From contig CM057156.1 of NCBI GenBank assembly GCA_029962745.1, positions 31,539,853-31,603,852 of the forward strand: a DNA stretch of 64,000 bases, written 5' to 3'. This DNA comes from Echinometra lucunter (lineage: Eukaryota > Echinodermata > Echinoidea > Camarodonta > Echinometridae). This document shows positions 20,590 to 33,800 of this stretch, one piece after another. Numbering within the stretch: the stretch's first letter is position 1; the number at the start of each line of letters is the position of its first letter. Made by a program: the position numbers and the translations under genes. The notes under the pieces are model-generated. The model was not told the origin of the DNA. It made no database searches and was given only the letters and a program-made list of their open reading frames with translations.

Positions 20590-23500
20590 CTGAGATCAAA
20601 TCAATGCAATAAAAAGAAAAGCATTTTACGACAATGATTTTGATTGGTATACATTTAGGTCTAAAATCTCACAGCCATTATGTTCGTTACCATTGCCATT
20701 TTAATATTCATATGTGTGTAGCAATCTTGTGAACCATGTTGAATATCGTTGTCATATCAAACATATTTGCTTAGGAGCGTACAGAGCTAGCGAAGAATTT
20801 ATTCACATCAATGGATTATATTCATCAAATTTATGACGCGGACTAATGGACCGGTTTACTAATTTTACGTATATTTGTTGAGTCTCCCTTAACAACTGAG
20901 AAGTTTCCCAGTGGCTTGACCGACATAGCAATAACTAATGTATGCAAACCGAATTCCTTCTATTTAGATGACATTATGCGCATGAGGCATATAACAGATG
21001 ATCTGGGGAGCGTTTCATCAACATTTGTTGTCTGACAAGTTGTCAGATCTGACATCTTTCCTTGATTTCGATTGGCTGAGAAGCATCGTTACTATGGCAA
21101 CTGTGAGATAAAACAGACTTGGTCGGATAAAACATCCGACAAGTCCTTTCATGAAACGCTCCCCTGAGTCGTTAGTATCCAAGGGTTCTGGGGAGAAACG
21201 TGCATAGATTTGAATACATTCTGTCTATCTGTCTTTTTCCATTATACTTAATCACTAGGGCCCCGTCTTACAAAGAGTTGCGATTGATTCAAATCGAACG
21301 CAACTTTGAGATTGATCTCAACCGTGTACTTAAGAGATAGGAGTTGAGATCAATCTCAAAGTTACGATCGATTTGAATCAATCGCAACTCTTTGTAAGAC
21401 GGGGCCCAGGAATGTCATAAGGGGAGAAGGATTTTAAATAAAAGTGAATGCATCTGGATCCTATATCCTTATTTCGTTTAACTGCTGAGATTTGAGGGGG
21501 AAAGGGGTAATTACCGTGTATGCTGGGTCTTGTCTGATATGTTCATAATTAAATTCGTCGTAGAAGATTTCAAGTTTTGCCATGTTCCTTCTGCATATAC
21601 AAAAATAGAGAAATGAAATGCATTTCATTTATATTTTATGTATAGCATTACATTACACCAACATTTACACCAACAAATTTATTTAAACTAAAAAATTCAC
21701 TTTGCCCTAAGCTTACTTTAGCTGTAAGCAATTTGAGCATCTAAATCAAAAGAACAGAATATATTCAAGTATAAACTCTCTGGTGTACTATAACAACATG
21801 CATATACATAATTCTTTGGTCCTATTTACCATCACTATGAACATGACGGACAAAGAAAGCGGACAAAATAAACAACCCCTCATTCTACCTTTCACAGTGG
21901 TTCTGGTAGTCAAAAGAACATCCCTTCACAGCTATTATGTTTAATCATGTAGTTCCAGGTGAATATGCATGTGACACCTGTTCCACATATTTCAGACAAT
22001 AGCAGTGAAGGGATGTTCTTTTGACTACCAGAACCACTGTGAAGGGTAGAATGAGGGGTTGTTTATTTTGTCCGCTTTCTTTGTCCTTCATGTTCATAGT
22101 GCATGTTTACCTATGGGAGTACAAGGGACAGGGTCATGATAACAAATTTTTGGACCCCCATGTTCACGACGGAGGTTTATTTTAAACTATGGTCTAAACT
22201 CTGGTTTAAACCTCCGCGAAGTGAAGTAAGCACAAATAAGCGAATGTATATACAGAAGCATTACTTTCCACCTTTTGGACAAGAGTTTATGTTTAAAACC
22301 ATGGTTTTAAATATAAACCTCCTTCGTGAGTTCGGAACATCGACTGCCGATGAATAATATGCTGTCTCATGGTCTGGGACTGGTCAAGCGACTTCAACTC
22401 ACCTCGTCCAGTCGGAAGCGTTTTCACCTACAACATGCCTCCTCATCTCGGCATTATACATGGCCATCTTCTCAAAGAGCACAGACTAATGCAAAAGATC
22501 ATTACACATGATACAAATCGTTCAAAGAAAAACGTAGGATATGCCATGATGTATTTCTTAAAGCGACTTGTTCAATCTTTGATTTAAATGACATTTATAG
22601 ATAATACACGTATGAGGTATCAGAATAATATACAATATTCATGAGAAATCGGTAAAAAGGTCATTAACATCCACAAATTCTTTTAAAGGTGATACCAGTG
22701 GCGTAGACAGGTTCTCGCACCTGGGGGGGGGGGATGATTTGCCGTTCACGAGAAATCGAGGATCAATTTCGTATACAGATGCACATACACACACCCGCCC
22801 TCACAACTCACACACCCCCCCCCCCACACACACACACACACGCACCCATACACACCCACACCCGAATGCACAGACATAAATAGATAGGGCGGCGGAGCGT
22901 CTTTCAAAGTGGGGGGGCACTAGCGAAAAAGGGCACTTTGGGGGAAAAAGGGGGGCCCTTACAAAACTGCACTCGAGAAGGAAAATATACCTTCATTACA
23001 TGTCATGATAATTACTACTTTGCACTATTATTGTATACTGCTCTGTCTTACTCAATTATGAGCGAGCGGAGCGAGCGAGCAAAAAATGATAGGTATTTTT
23101 GCTGAAGGGCATGGTATTTGCAGTATATTTCGAGTGGCCTATAGTGATAAAGGCTCCCGGAAATTCATTTTATTCGTGTTCCATTATCATTGTAAATTTC
23201 TTCCATTTACTCTGTATATAGTTTTCCTTATAGTGACCAAGCTATAATGTTTAAATGCATTAGTGAGGTCTCATAGCTACCGATCATTTTTTATCAGAGA
23301 AAATAATCAAATTAAATGGGGTTTTGAGCACGATACCATCACTTAGGAGATCATATAAGACTTTATGGTTACAACACACTTGAACTGCCTTGAGTAGCCT
23401 TGAGTGAGATATCATAAGTACGAGCGAGCGTAGCGAGCGAGCTTTAGAAAGAAAAAGTAGAAAAATACCCCCCCAAAAGGGGCGCCGTTCCTTCTAATTA

Positions 23501-24281
23501 CAGTTGTGGGAAGCACTTGCCCGAATGGAAAAGGGACACTATCAGAAAACAGAAATGGCGCTAAGCCCTGAACATGAACAGATGCAGAAATTGGACATAC
23601 AAGAAAGGAAAAGGGGCACTTATCAGAAGTAAATGAGGGCATGTATCAGATTTCAAATGGGGCACTTATCAGGGGTGAAAAGGGGCAATCTGCAGAAGAG
23701 AAATTGCACTGTGAAAAACGAAAAGAGGTAGTGAAAGGGGATAATAATCACATTTAAAAGGGACACTCATTTGAAGTGTAAGAGGCGCACTTCTCAGAAG
23801 AGAACAGAGCGCTATTAAAAGGGAAGGCATAAAAGAGCGCATTTCTGTAGATTTTAAGAAGGGTAAATTATCTGAAACGAAAAGCGGCACTTATTAGAAA
23901 GCGAAAGGGCACTTGATTAACAAAGAAAATGGGCCCTTCTAAGATAAAAGAAGGCCACTGAACAGGTTTGAAAGGCGGAATTTTTGTTGGGGAAAAAATG
24001 GGCACTTTTTGGGTGCTACGAAAAGTGGGGGGGGGGGGGGAGACACTGTGCACCCTGCCCCCGGGGAGCGCCGCCTCTGTAAATTGAAGATCTACGCACC
24101 AGGACAAACGTATATAGAATATGGACTGACATACACATTACTGCATATTTACATCTCGCTATTTATCTTTTTTTTTTTCAATTTTGTTATTACACCACTT
24201 CAGAAAAACTGAGACGGCGCCGAAATTACCCAAAAGTAATATAAATAACAACATAAATAAGAATAATGATAAGCGATAATA

Positions 24282-24318
<37 letters not shown>

Positions 24319-27300
24319 TAATAGTAATATTTAGTAATGTATTATTATTATCATTATTATGCTTATTGTTGTTGTTATTGTTGTTGTTATAATGATAATG
24401 TAAGCAAACATCCTTCCCTAAAACCTGGGGGGGGGGATGATTGTACATGTCATCCCCCCCACCTTGTGAGGTGGGGGGGATGCATACCCCTCATCCCCCC
24501 CGCTGTCTACGCCCCTGGGTGATACAATGCATTATCTTAATGTTTCTCTTCTCTATTAGCGTTTATGTATACATGTTGCTTTTATTTTATTGTCGAAAGT
24601 GAAAAAAGAGGAATACGGTTGTAAAATAATTCCACAATAAGTGCGTATGGCATATGTAGCATACATTTCATATTTGTTTGGTTATTCGTACAGGAAGCTA
24701 TGCATTTTGTGATAGTTTCTTAAACTTACATTACCATTACAAAAAGCTCAAAATCCTGCCGATAACAACACAAAGTCACGCGAGGAAACAAAAACAAAGC
24801 AAACTAAAACAAAAACAAAGATAAAGACAACGACAAAACAAAGCAAAACAACCGCAACAACAAATTAATAGACGTATAAAAACATTCATCTTACCTCATA
24901 AGCATCTGAAGGCCAGATGGAAGAACTTACTCTCGGCAAATATGTAATTTCACTGAAATGAATGAATTTCCAATCAAGCATCAGCAAAGCTTGTTCACAA
25001 TGATCTTAAATTCATCCAACTACTTTAAATGTTGCTGTATAATTATGGAGAACGTAGGAACTTCAAATTAAAAAAAAAGTTAATTCAATATTGATACTCC
25101 AAGAGAATTGATAGGATGCATTTTCGGTTGTAATTCTAAATATGATTAATTCAGTGATATAGTTTGTGAGTTATATTAATGAAAGGATAAAGGAATAAAC
25201 AGAAAAAACTTAAATGAATTCGGTTTCAAGTTAAGGTTATAGCATTGTGTTAGTATTTCGATACCACCGATAATACCGAAACTCCTATTTGTCGACCCCA
25301 ATATATGCTACCGTTAGTGAGTATATTGCAGGGAAAATGTTAATTTGACCCAAAATCATAAAATTGGTAATAAATTTAGTATCAAAACGAAAGAGCTTCA
25401 TATATTCTTTATTTGAAATATATTCAGGTATGATTTCTTTTTCAGAAAAAAAAAATCACTTAACGGAAAATAACCGGGCATGTTGGCTCAATTGATAGAG
25501 CGTCCGCCTCATGAACGAGAGGTCGTGGGTTCGATCCCCGGCCGAGTCATACCGAAGACTTACAAAAATGGGACCTTCTGCCTTCTAGCCAGGCGCTCGG
25601 CATATAAGAATGGAGAAGGGTAATGTTATGCAGGGCCCGATGGAAGATCAGCTGATAGCTGAAGTGGCTACCCTGAGTAAATATGAGTTATTATGACCTG
25701 AATGAGGCATTTTGGAGACAAGATATAAGCGCGTATTTTGTCTATTTTATGACGACAATTCGAACGAAACAGCCTTGCTCTAGGTTTCCTTATTTCGCAC
25801 AACAGGTCTTTCAAATTTCAGTCATTTGGTTTTTCATTGTGATGAATGGATCAAGATTACTGATATGGAATTGACATGAGCCATTATGTTTTGAATGACG
25901 CCACAAGGATTTAAAAAGGGGGACAAAACTGTCATGACCGTTACGCACAATGCGTAGTGTCCATTCTGCTCTCTCTTATTCAGACAAGGAAATGTGCGAT
26001 CTAATTAATAAAATATATTTAATAGCAAAGTTAATGTCTAAATTAGACGCATGGAACCCTAAAACTTATGGAAAACCTACAGTGAAAAAAAAAACTTTTC
26101 CGTTAAACATCATGCCATTTGCAGTTACAAAGAGTTTATTTCCTCTTGAACTAAACAGTGAACCACTGTAAAATTGATTTAAATGTTCTCGACAGTCAAA
26201 TGTGTCTAATTCACTCTAAATACTGGAAGGTGCTGTAGAACTCTTTATTCTGCTCTAAAGCTGTCTTAAATTACTAAACACATAAGACTCGATGTCACTT
26301 TCATATGCTGGCATTGACACACTTTGTTTTCAGACACTCCTTTGATATGAGAACAACCATTATGTTTCGATATCCTCATGTTGCTTCGAGACGATACCCT
26401 TTCAACAATCCTACGTTCAGATATTAGGTTTCGTAAGCGATACCCCTCAATTCTGACACCCATTTTGTTTCGACGGCGACATTTCTATCTTCCAACCTTC
26501 CTGCATTCTGACAAGTGATCCCGGACAACTACCTCCTGGACAATTACCCCAGGACAATCACCCCATGCAGGGGCAATTACCCCTTGGACCTTTGATTACT
26601 CCTAAGCAGGGGCGGTGCTCCATGGGGCAGGGGCGACCATCCTCTATAATTTTTTTCAGTGACCCCCCCCCCCCTTTAAATAAAAGAGGAGAAAAGGGAG
26701 AAAAAAGAGGAAGAAGCAGAAAGAAGAGTATGGGGAAAGGGACGGCTGGGTCATGCAACTATGGGTGATCTTGCCCCCTATCAAAATACCCTGGCGCCGA
26801 CCCTGCTCCTATAAGGGCAATTCTCTTTGACAATCATACCATGAAGGACAACTACTCCAAGAATAATTCCTGCAGGCAATTGCTCCTAGGACAATCACTC
26901 CCAGAACAATATGATGTGAAAAACAACAACAAAAAACTCACTGACAGGCGATAGGACAGTTGCATTCCAGTTTATCCCGGGCGTGTTTATGTTCGACATC
27001 AGCCATGCACTGGGTTTCTGAAAAAAGAAAAAAAAATCAAATGTTTTATGTGTTTAATATCCTTGTCATAATATGAATTCAATAATGAATTTCATTGAGG
27101 AAGTTTCTCTTGAGACCTTTATTAAAAGACACTGCAGACTTTGGCACCGAAGGAGTTGTTTGACCGGCTAATTTCTTGAGGAGTATAGTTCTTTGCTGGA
27201 CCATAACACTGCTTCTATGCAGGGATCGTCTGGGTATGCATGGTATGGGGAGTTTTAGAAGATTTTCTTCCCAAGGGCCTCTCAGTATTTTGGTTCAAGG

Positions 27301-27684
27301 ACCGGTCGATTTCTGGTCTGAGGCGAGGGCACACTGAAATTCCCGACCGAATTTCAGTCTCCGCTGGCCCTTCTGCATGGTATTACATAGGCCAAAACAG
27401 TTTCTTGGGAGTAGCCGGTGTCTTATCACCTTGGGTGTACTGGGTTACTACATGGCTTAATTGGGGATGAGAAGGTATCACTTCATGTGGGCTAACTGGT
27501 CTGTTGGAACCCCAGTAATGTTAAACGTGATGTATATAATAGGGGGAGGGGAATATTTGTTTACTAATATATATATATATATATATATATAGTGAAAGAA
27601 AATAAATGGAATGAAGCTGACGTAGCTCTCGATCATGTCCTTTTATTGTAATGGCAAGCTTTCGGCCAACATGGGGGACATCTT

Positions 27685-27728
<44 letters not shown>

Positions 27729-27853
27729 AAGAAAGATGTCCCCTCGCAAAACGTGTGCAGTGCTTCATTTTAGTACACAGTGAAAGAAAATAAATGGAAT
27801 AAATGGAATGGAATGATCGAGAGCTACGTCAGCTTCATTCCATTTATTTTCTT

Positions 27854-27889
<36 letters not shown>

Positions 27890-30800
27890 TGTTTATGTGG
27901 ATGATACAGATCAGTGGCGTTGCTGGGGGGGGGGGGCACTTCCCACCCACCAAATGGCAGGCGTTACAGAGAAAACCAGTGGGATATAGAGAGACAGAGA
28001 CAGAGACAGAAGTGGGAGGAAAGGGAGAGGGAAAATGAGGTGAAAAGATGATAAGACCCCTTCCATGCCCCCCCCCCCTACTCTCAATGGCCATATTCTC
28101 GTGCATTTCACCCCCCCCCCCCCCCCCCCTCCCCATTTGAAAGGGGAATGGCCCGTGCGCGTGCCAGAAGAGGTCCCATGAATGCATGGCTGGACCATAT
28201 ACGTCCGTTCACATGACAACCTATTGTAAGGCTTACCTACTGGATTAATATATTCACACGGATAGATCGTTTGGTTGATGTTGAGAGAGTTAGGATACGA
28301 AGCATCAAGCAACCACATCTGTTAATCACCTCGTTCTGGAAACAGCTTACTTCACATGTCTGTAATAAAAGAAATTCATCAAAGTAAAAAAAAAAATGTG
28401 CAACTGTATACCTTATGCCGTCAATTTTTTTTTTTTAAATCTCATCATTCTTCAACGCAACGTACACACACGCCTACGGAAAGAAAAATATAAGTACTGT
28501 TAAAAATATGTACTACTAGCATGATTAGACTTTCATTTAACTGAGCAGCGAGTTAACTCTCATCAATACATGCATTCCATGCTGGCCCTAGACTATAAAG
28601 AAAAAATCCCAAACTTGAAATCTAAAGACAAGTCTGGGGAGCGTTTCATGAAGAGTTTTGTCGGTGATTTTCACTGACTAATTTGCTTTCAGCCAATCAG
28701 ATGCGAGGATTTTCAGTACCTTATAACATTAAATTGTCGGTGATTTTCACCGACAAAACTCTTCATGAAACGCTCCCCTGATTCATACGTACCTTCCTGT
28801 TATATGTTATATTGAAGTGCTGATGGTAAATGTCATCTTCAATGTCTCTGTTCAGGTCTGCATTGCAATCTCCATACGGTTTGGGTAGTCTATCGACCTC
28901 GAGCTTAATCAAACAAAAAAACGCAATCAATCACGAGTGAATTATTTACTTGAATATATTATCTTCATAACAGACTTATAACAGTTATAACGGAAAGGTT
29001 TTCTTCAAAGAGAAGCTTGAGTTCTGGGGGGCGTTTCATGAAACAATTAGTCGGTGGTTTTCACCGACTAATTTGCTTTCAGCCAATCAGATGCGAGTAT
29101 TTTCAGTAGCTTATAACATTTGTCGGTGATTTTTACCTTCATGAAACGCTCCCCTGGGAGAATGTGAAAGATTAATTGCGAGCTTTCTAAGTCGCTTTAT
29201 ATCAGTTTGGAGAAATATCATAATAGAAATATTCCCTGAAAAGGATTATTTTACACTTGCCCTCATAATCGAAGTATGACGAGAAACGGCTTGAGTGTTC
29301 TACCCGAAGCTTTGTTTGTAGTCCTATTTCTGTGTGCAGTGCATGTGTTTTCAACAAGACTGAGTATCGTTTTGATGGTTTTGAAACCTCAAAGTATACA
29401 CCAATTTTTCACGTGCATGTACTATTAAACCAACCTTTCCCAATTGCTCTGGAACAGTTTCTTTCGCATTGTAAACTCATGACCCACAACTCAAGTTTAT
29501 CTTTTATTAATAATTCATATAATATATAATTTATTCATTCAGACATTTTGAAAACATCAGTTTCCTCTTATTTCGTAAGAACTTGAACTAGCAGGTGTAG
29601 TATATATTTTTGTTGTAGATTTGGTTTCAGTTCGTTTGTTTGAATTTTTAATGTACAGAGAACTAGATCTCACCACTCGTAGTCCAATAGCAGTGAGAAA
29701 ACCGGGAGACACCAAGATACCATCATCTGCAGGGAATGGCATGGTTGAAGGATGGTGGATGATGACCCGAAAACCAGCTACTTCAGTCATCACTTCCACA
29801 TATTCCTCCTGCTGAGCAAATAGCTCCAGAGAAAGACCTGGGGGTGTTTCACAAAGACTAATGGGGTGTTGCAAGAAAGTTGCAATCGATTGCAAGTTGC
29901 AACTGATTGTCCACTGGCCATGCTGGCCAATCAAAATCATTGTTGCATGCATGTCTTCTTAAAAGGGCAGACCCTGAGCCAATCAGAATGGTTGTCTCAA
30001 AATTAGCAGTTATTTGCAATAGATTGCAACCTTCTTGCAACACCCCATAAGATTGACTCAAATCGCTCTAAAATATGGCAGGCCATTCATAACACTAGTT
30101 GCTTTCACCATCGGTCTCTCAAGGAATGCGCAAATCATTGTTTCAAAATTTGAAGAATTAGATTTTTCTTTTCTTTTCTTCATCAATGAACTATAAAAAA
30201 AAATGTCAGTTTTGCAGATTTGTGACCATGATTTGCAACTCCTTTGAGAAATCCATGGTGCAAGGAAACAGTGGCATGAATGGACAGCCATAGTTAAGTG
30301 CGATTTTAGTCAATCTTAGTCTTTGTGAAACACCCCACTGGTGTGAAGCAAATATAAGCCCAGAAATCTCGTCATTCTACTAAATGATTCTACATGGAAT
30401 GGCATAGTGGAAGCTAGGTGGCGGGCGTTAACCTGAAAACCAGCTTAAACTTCAGGGCTTACTTTTGAAACCATCGGTGGTTATTACTATTACGTCATGT
30501 CGTTGCACACACAACCTTTCGTGAATAACTGTCCCTAAATTCCCGAAAGGTATAAGTTTGTAAATTTATTATATGTCTATGGGTGTAACCTGATTGTGAA
30601 ATGCCCCTTCTTTATTTACAAAGTGCCTGGTTTGCGAATTGGAGCCGTGTAGTATTCTTTGACAGTGTTTTCATAAAGGCCTCGGTAAACTGGCCTGGCC
30701 CAGAAAGTTCGTAGACTAGAGGTGTGTATTTCACAAACTTTACATTCCTATCTTTTGGCAATTTAGGGCCTATCATTCACAAAAGGCCGTGTAACGTACG

Positions 30801-33800
30801 CGACGACGTGACGTGAACGTGATTGGTCGATAGTTCGAAGTAATCCCTACTTCAGTCATCCCTTCCACTATTCCTCCTACTGAACCCAGAGCTCTAGAGA
30901 AAGACAGCCAAACTATAGTTATTTAGGCTCATGTTCACCACCTACACCACTGTCATGACTGTACACCATTGTACTCCACAGTACACCACTGTACATCACT
31001 GTACACCACTGTACACCACCGTGCACATTGTGCACCATTGTACACCACTGTACACCATTTTACACGACTGTACACCAATTGACACCACTGTGCACCACTA
31101 TACACCACTGTACATCACTGTGCACCACTGTACATCACTGTGCACCACTGTATACCACTGTACACCAGTGTACAACACTGTGCACCATTATACACCACTG
31201 TACACAACTGTACACCATTATACACCATTGCACACCATTGTGCACCATTGTGCACCACTGTACACTACTGTACATGACTGTGCAGCACTGTGCACCACTG
31301 TACACCACTGTGCGCCACTATACACCACTGTACACCACTGTACATTACTGTGGAAATCCCTGCTGAAAATTGAGGAATCCACTCTCAAATTGATGATTAT
31401 TAAACCACAATTTTAAATCGTATTTATAGCTGTGTATCCCACTATAATATGGAGGTGGGTGCCACTATTTTGAACGTGGATTTTTATTCCATAAAGAAGT
31501 GAACCCTGACTGAATTCTCGAAGAATGCATTTCCATTATCGTCTCTTTGAAGAGTACGGTTCGTCTTCACTATTACAAAAAATTAAGCAGTATACAGCAC
31601 TAGCCTAACATGATATAAGTAGGTTCTTTTAAGGTAATCACTAAGGCCACCACATGATGCGTTACCAAATAAAGCTTTCCTATAGTGAACAGTATAGTCT
31701 CCTCAACTTACCAAAGCTAGCACCTGGTCGATGCGTTTTTCAATTGTTCTCTATTTTGTCCAGAATTAAAGGTGTAACAATTCCCAGTTGGAGTCGTAAA
31801 ACGGTTGTAAAAATTTCTGTGGATATACAAAAAGAAGGATAACAATGGAAAATTCTTGAATAGCGCTCATGTTTGGCGCTTTTGCCACTTCTGGCGTTCC
31901 ATATTGCCCCGGCTTTAGCCAAGTTGCCATTTCAGCCCTCTATCCCTTTCAGGTATACCGATTTAAAACGCCTTAGTCGAATGTGCCAAACAGGCCTGGT
32001 GGCAAGTGTAGATTAAAGGCTTGCTAAGGGCTGCACCAGAGATACCCTGGTTCACAGTCCAGAGATTTATCCAAGTTATACATTCACTTGATATTTCATT
32101 TATACTCTCCAAAAAGGAAACAATGTTATTTATCACCACATTTCTATTTTGCCATATCTTATATTGTATGGGAAGCTGTCTCGACAAGACCTTTTGGGGT
32201 TTTTTCACAGCTGTACCTAATTTAATTCCATTGTCATTTAATACTTATGTGTATGTTATTTCAATATGTTTTGATGTTATCTTGAATTGCATGTTTTTAT
32301 TCAATGTTTTGTAATATGTTTTTAAAANNNNNNNNNNNNNNNNNNNNNNNNNNNNNNNNNNNNNNNNNNNNNNNNNNNNNNNNNNNNNNNNNNNNNNNNN
32401 NNNNNNNNNNNNNNNNNNNNNNNNNNNNNNNNNNNNNNNNNNNNNNNNNNNNNNNNNNNNNNNNNNNNNNNNNNNNNNNNNNNNNNNNNNNNNNNNNNNN
32501 NNNNNNNNNNNNNNNNNNNNNNNNNNNNNNNNNNNNNNNNNNNNNNNNNNNNNNNNNNNNNNNNNNNNNNNNNNNNNNNNNNNNNNNNNNNNNNNNNNNN
32601 NNNNNNNNNNNNNNNNNNNNNNNNNNNNNNNNNNNNNNNNNNNNNNNNNNNNNNNNNNNNNNNNNNNNNNNNNNNNNNNNNNNNNNNNNNNNNNNNNNNN
32701 NNNNNNNNNNNNNNNNNNNNNNNNNNNNNNNNNNNNNNNNNNNNNNNNNNNNNNNNNNNNNNNNNNNNNNNNNNNNNNNNNNNNNNNNNNNNNNNNNNNN
32801 NNNNNNNNNNNNNNNNNNNNNNNNNNNTATATATATATATATATATATATATATAAGTGTTTATGTGGATGATACAGATCAGTGGCGTTGCTGGGGGGGC
32901 ACTTCCCACCACCAAATGGCAGGCGTTACAGAGAAAAACCAGTGGGATAGAGAGAGACAGAGACAGAGACAGAAGTGGGAGGAAAGGGAGAGGGAAAATG
33001 AGGTGAAAAGATGATAAGACCCCTTCCATGCCCCCCCTACTCAATGGCCATATTCTCGTGCATTTCACCCCCCCCCCTCCCCATTTGAAAGGGGAATGGC
33101 CCGTGCGCGTGCCAGAAGAGGTCCCATGAATGCATGGCTGGACCATATACGTCCGTTCACATGACAACCTATTGTAAGGCTTACCTACTGGATTAATATA
33201 TTCACACGGATAGATCGTTGGTTTGATTGTTGAGAGAGTTAGATACGAAGCATCAAAGCACACCACATCTGTTAATCACCTCGTTCTGGAAACAGCTTAC
33301 TTCACATGTCTGTAATAAAAGAAATTCATCAAAGTAAAAAAAAAAATGTGCAACTGTATACCTTATGCCGTCAATTTTTTTTTTTTTAAATCTCATCATT
33401 CTTCAACGCAACGTACACACACGCCTACGGAAAGAAAATATAAGTACTGTTTAAAAATTGTACTACTAGCATGATTAGACTTTCATTTAACTGAGCAGCG
33501 AGTTAACTCTCATCAATACATGCATTCATGCTGGCCCTAGACTATAAAGAAAAAATCCCAGACTTGAAATCTAAAGACAAGTCTGGGGAGCGTTTCATGA
33601 AGAGTTTTGTCGGTGATTTTCGCTGACTAATTTGCTTTCAGCCAATCAGAATGCGAGGATTTTCAGTACCTTATACATTTTGTCGGTGATTTTTCACCGA
33701 CAAAACTCTTCATGAAACGCTCCCCTGATTCATACGTACCTTCCTGTTATATGTTATATTGAAGTGCTGATGGTAAATGTCATCTCAATGTCTCTGTTCA

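Larger units (their letters stand above)
27858..32327. repeat. Large direct duplication, left copy (probable haplotig)
   Basis: About 4.47 kb repeated almost base for base at 32828-37290, including gene B exons 7-10, all MITEs and the TGTACACCAC minisatellite. Differences are mainly single-base and homopolymer changes plus a few indels. Best read as two alleles or an assembly redundancy, not a biological tandem duplication. Confidence 0.9.

Noticed and set aside
25474..25550. Functional tRNA with CAT anticodon
   Set aside because: Acceptor and T stems do not pair properly and a SINE body follows.
30931..31416. 161-residue open frame rich in C-T-P-L-Y-T-T-V-H-H, and its copies at 35908-36341
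   Set aside because: A 10-bp tandem repeat without stops reads open in several frames; there are no splice signals or homology.
32304..33266. Open frames of 236 and 314 residues across the gap
   Set aside because: They consist mostly of N-derived X residues and flanking repeats.
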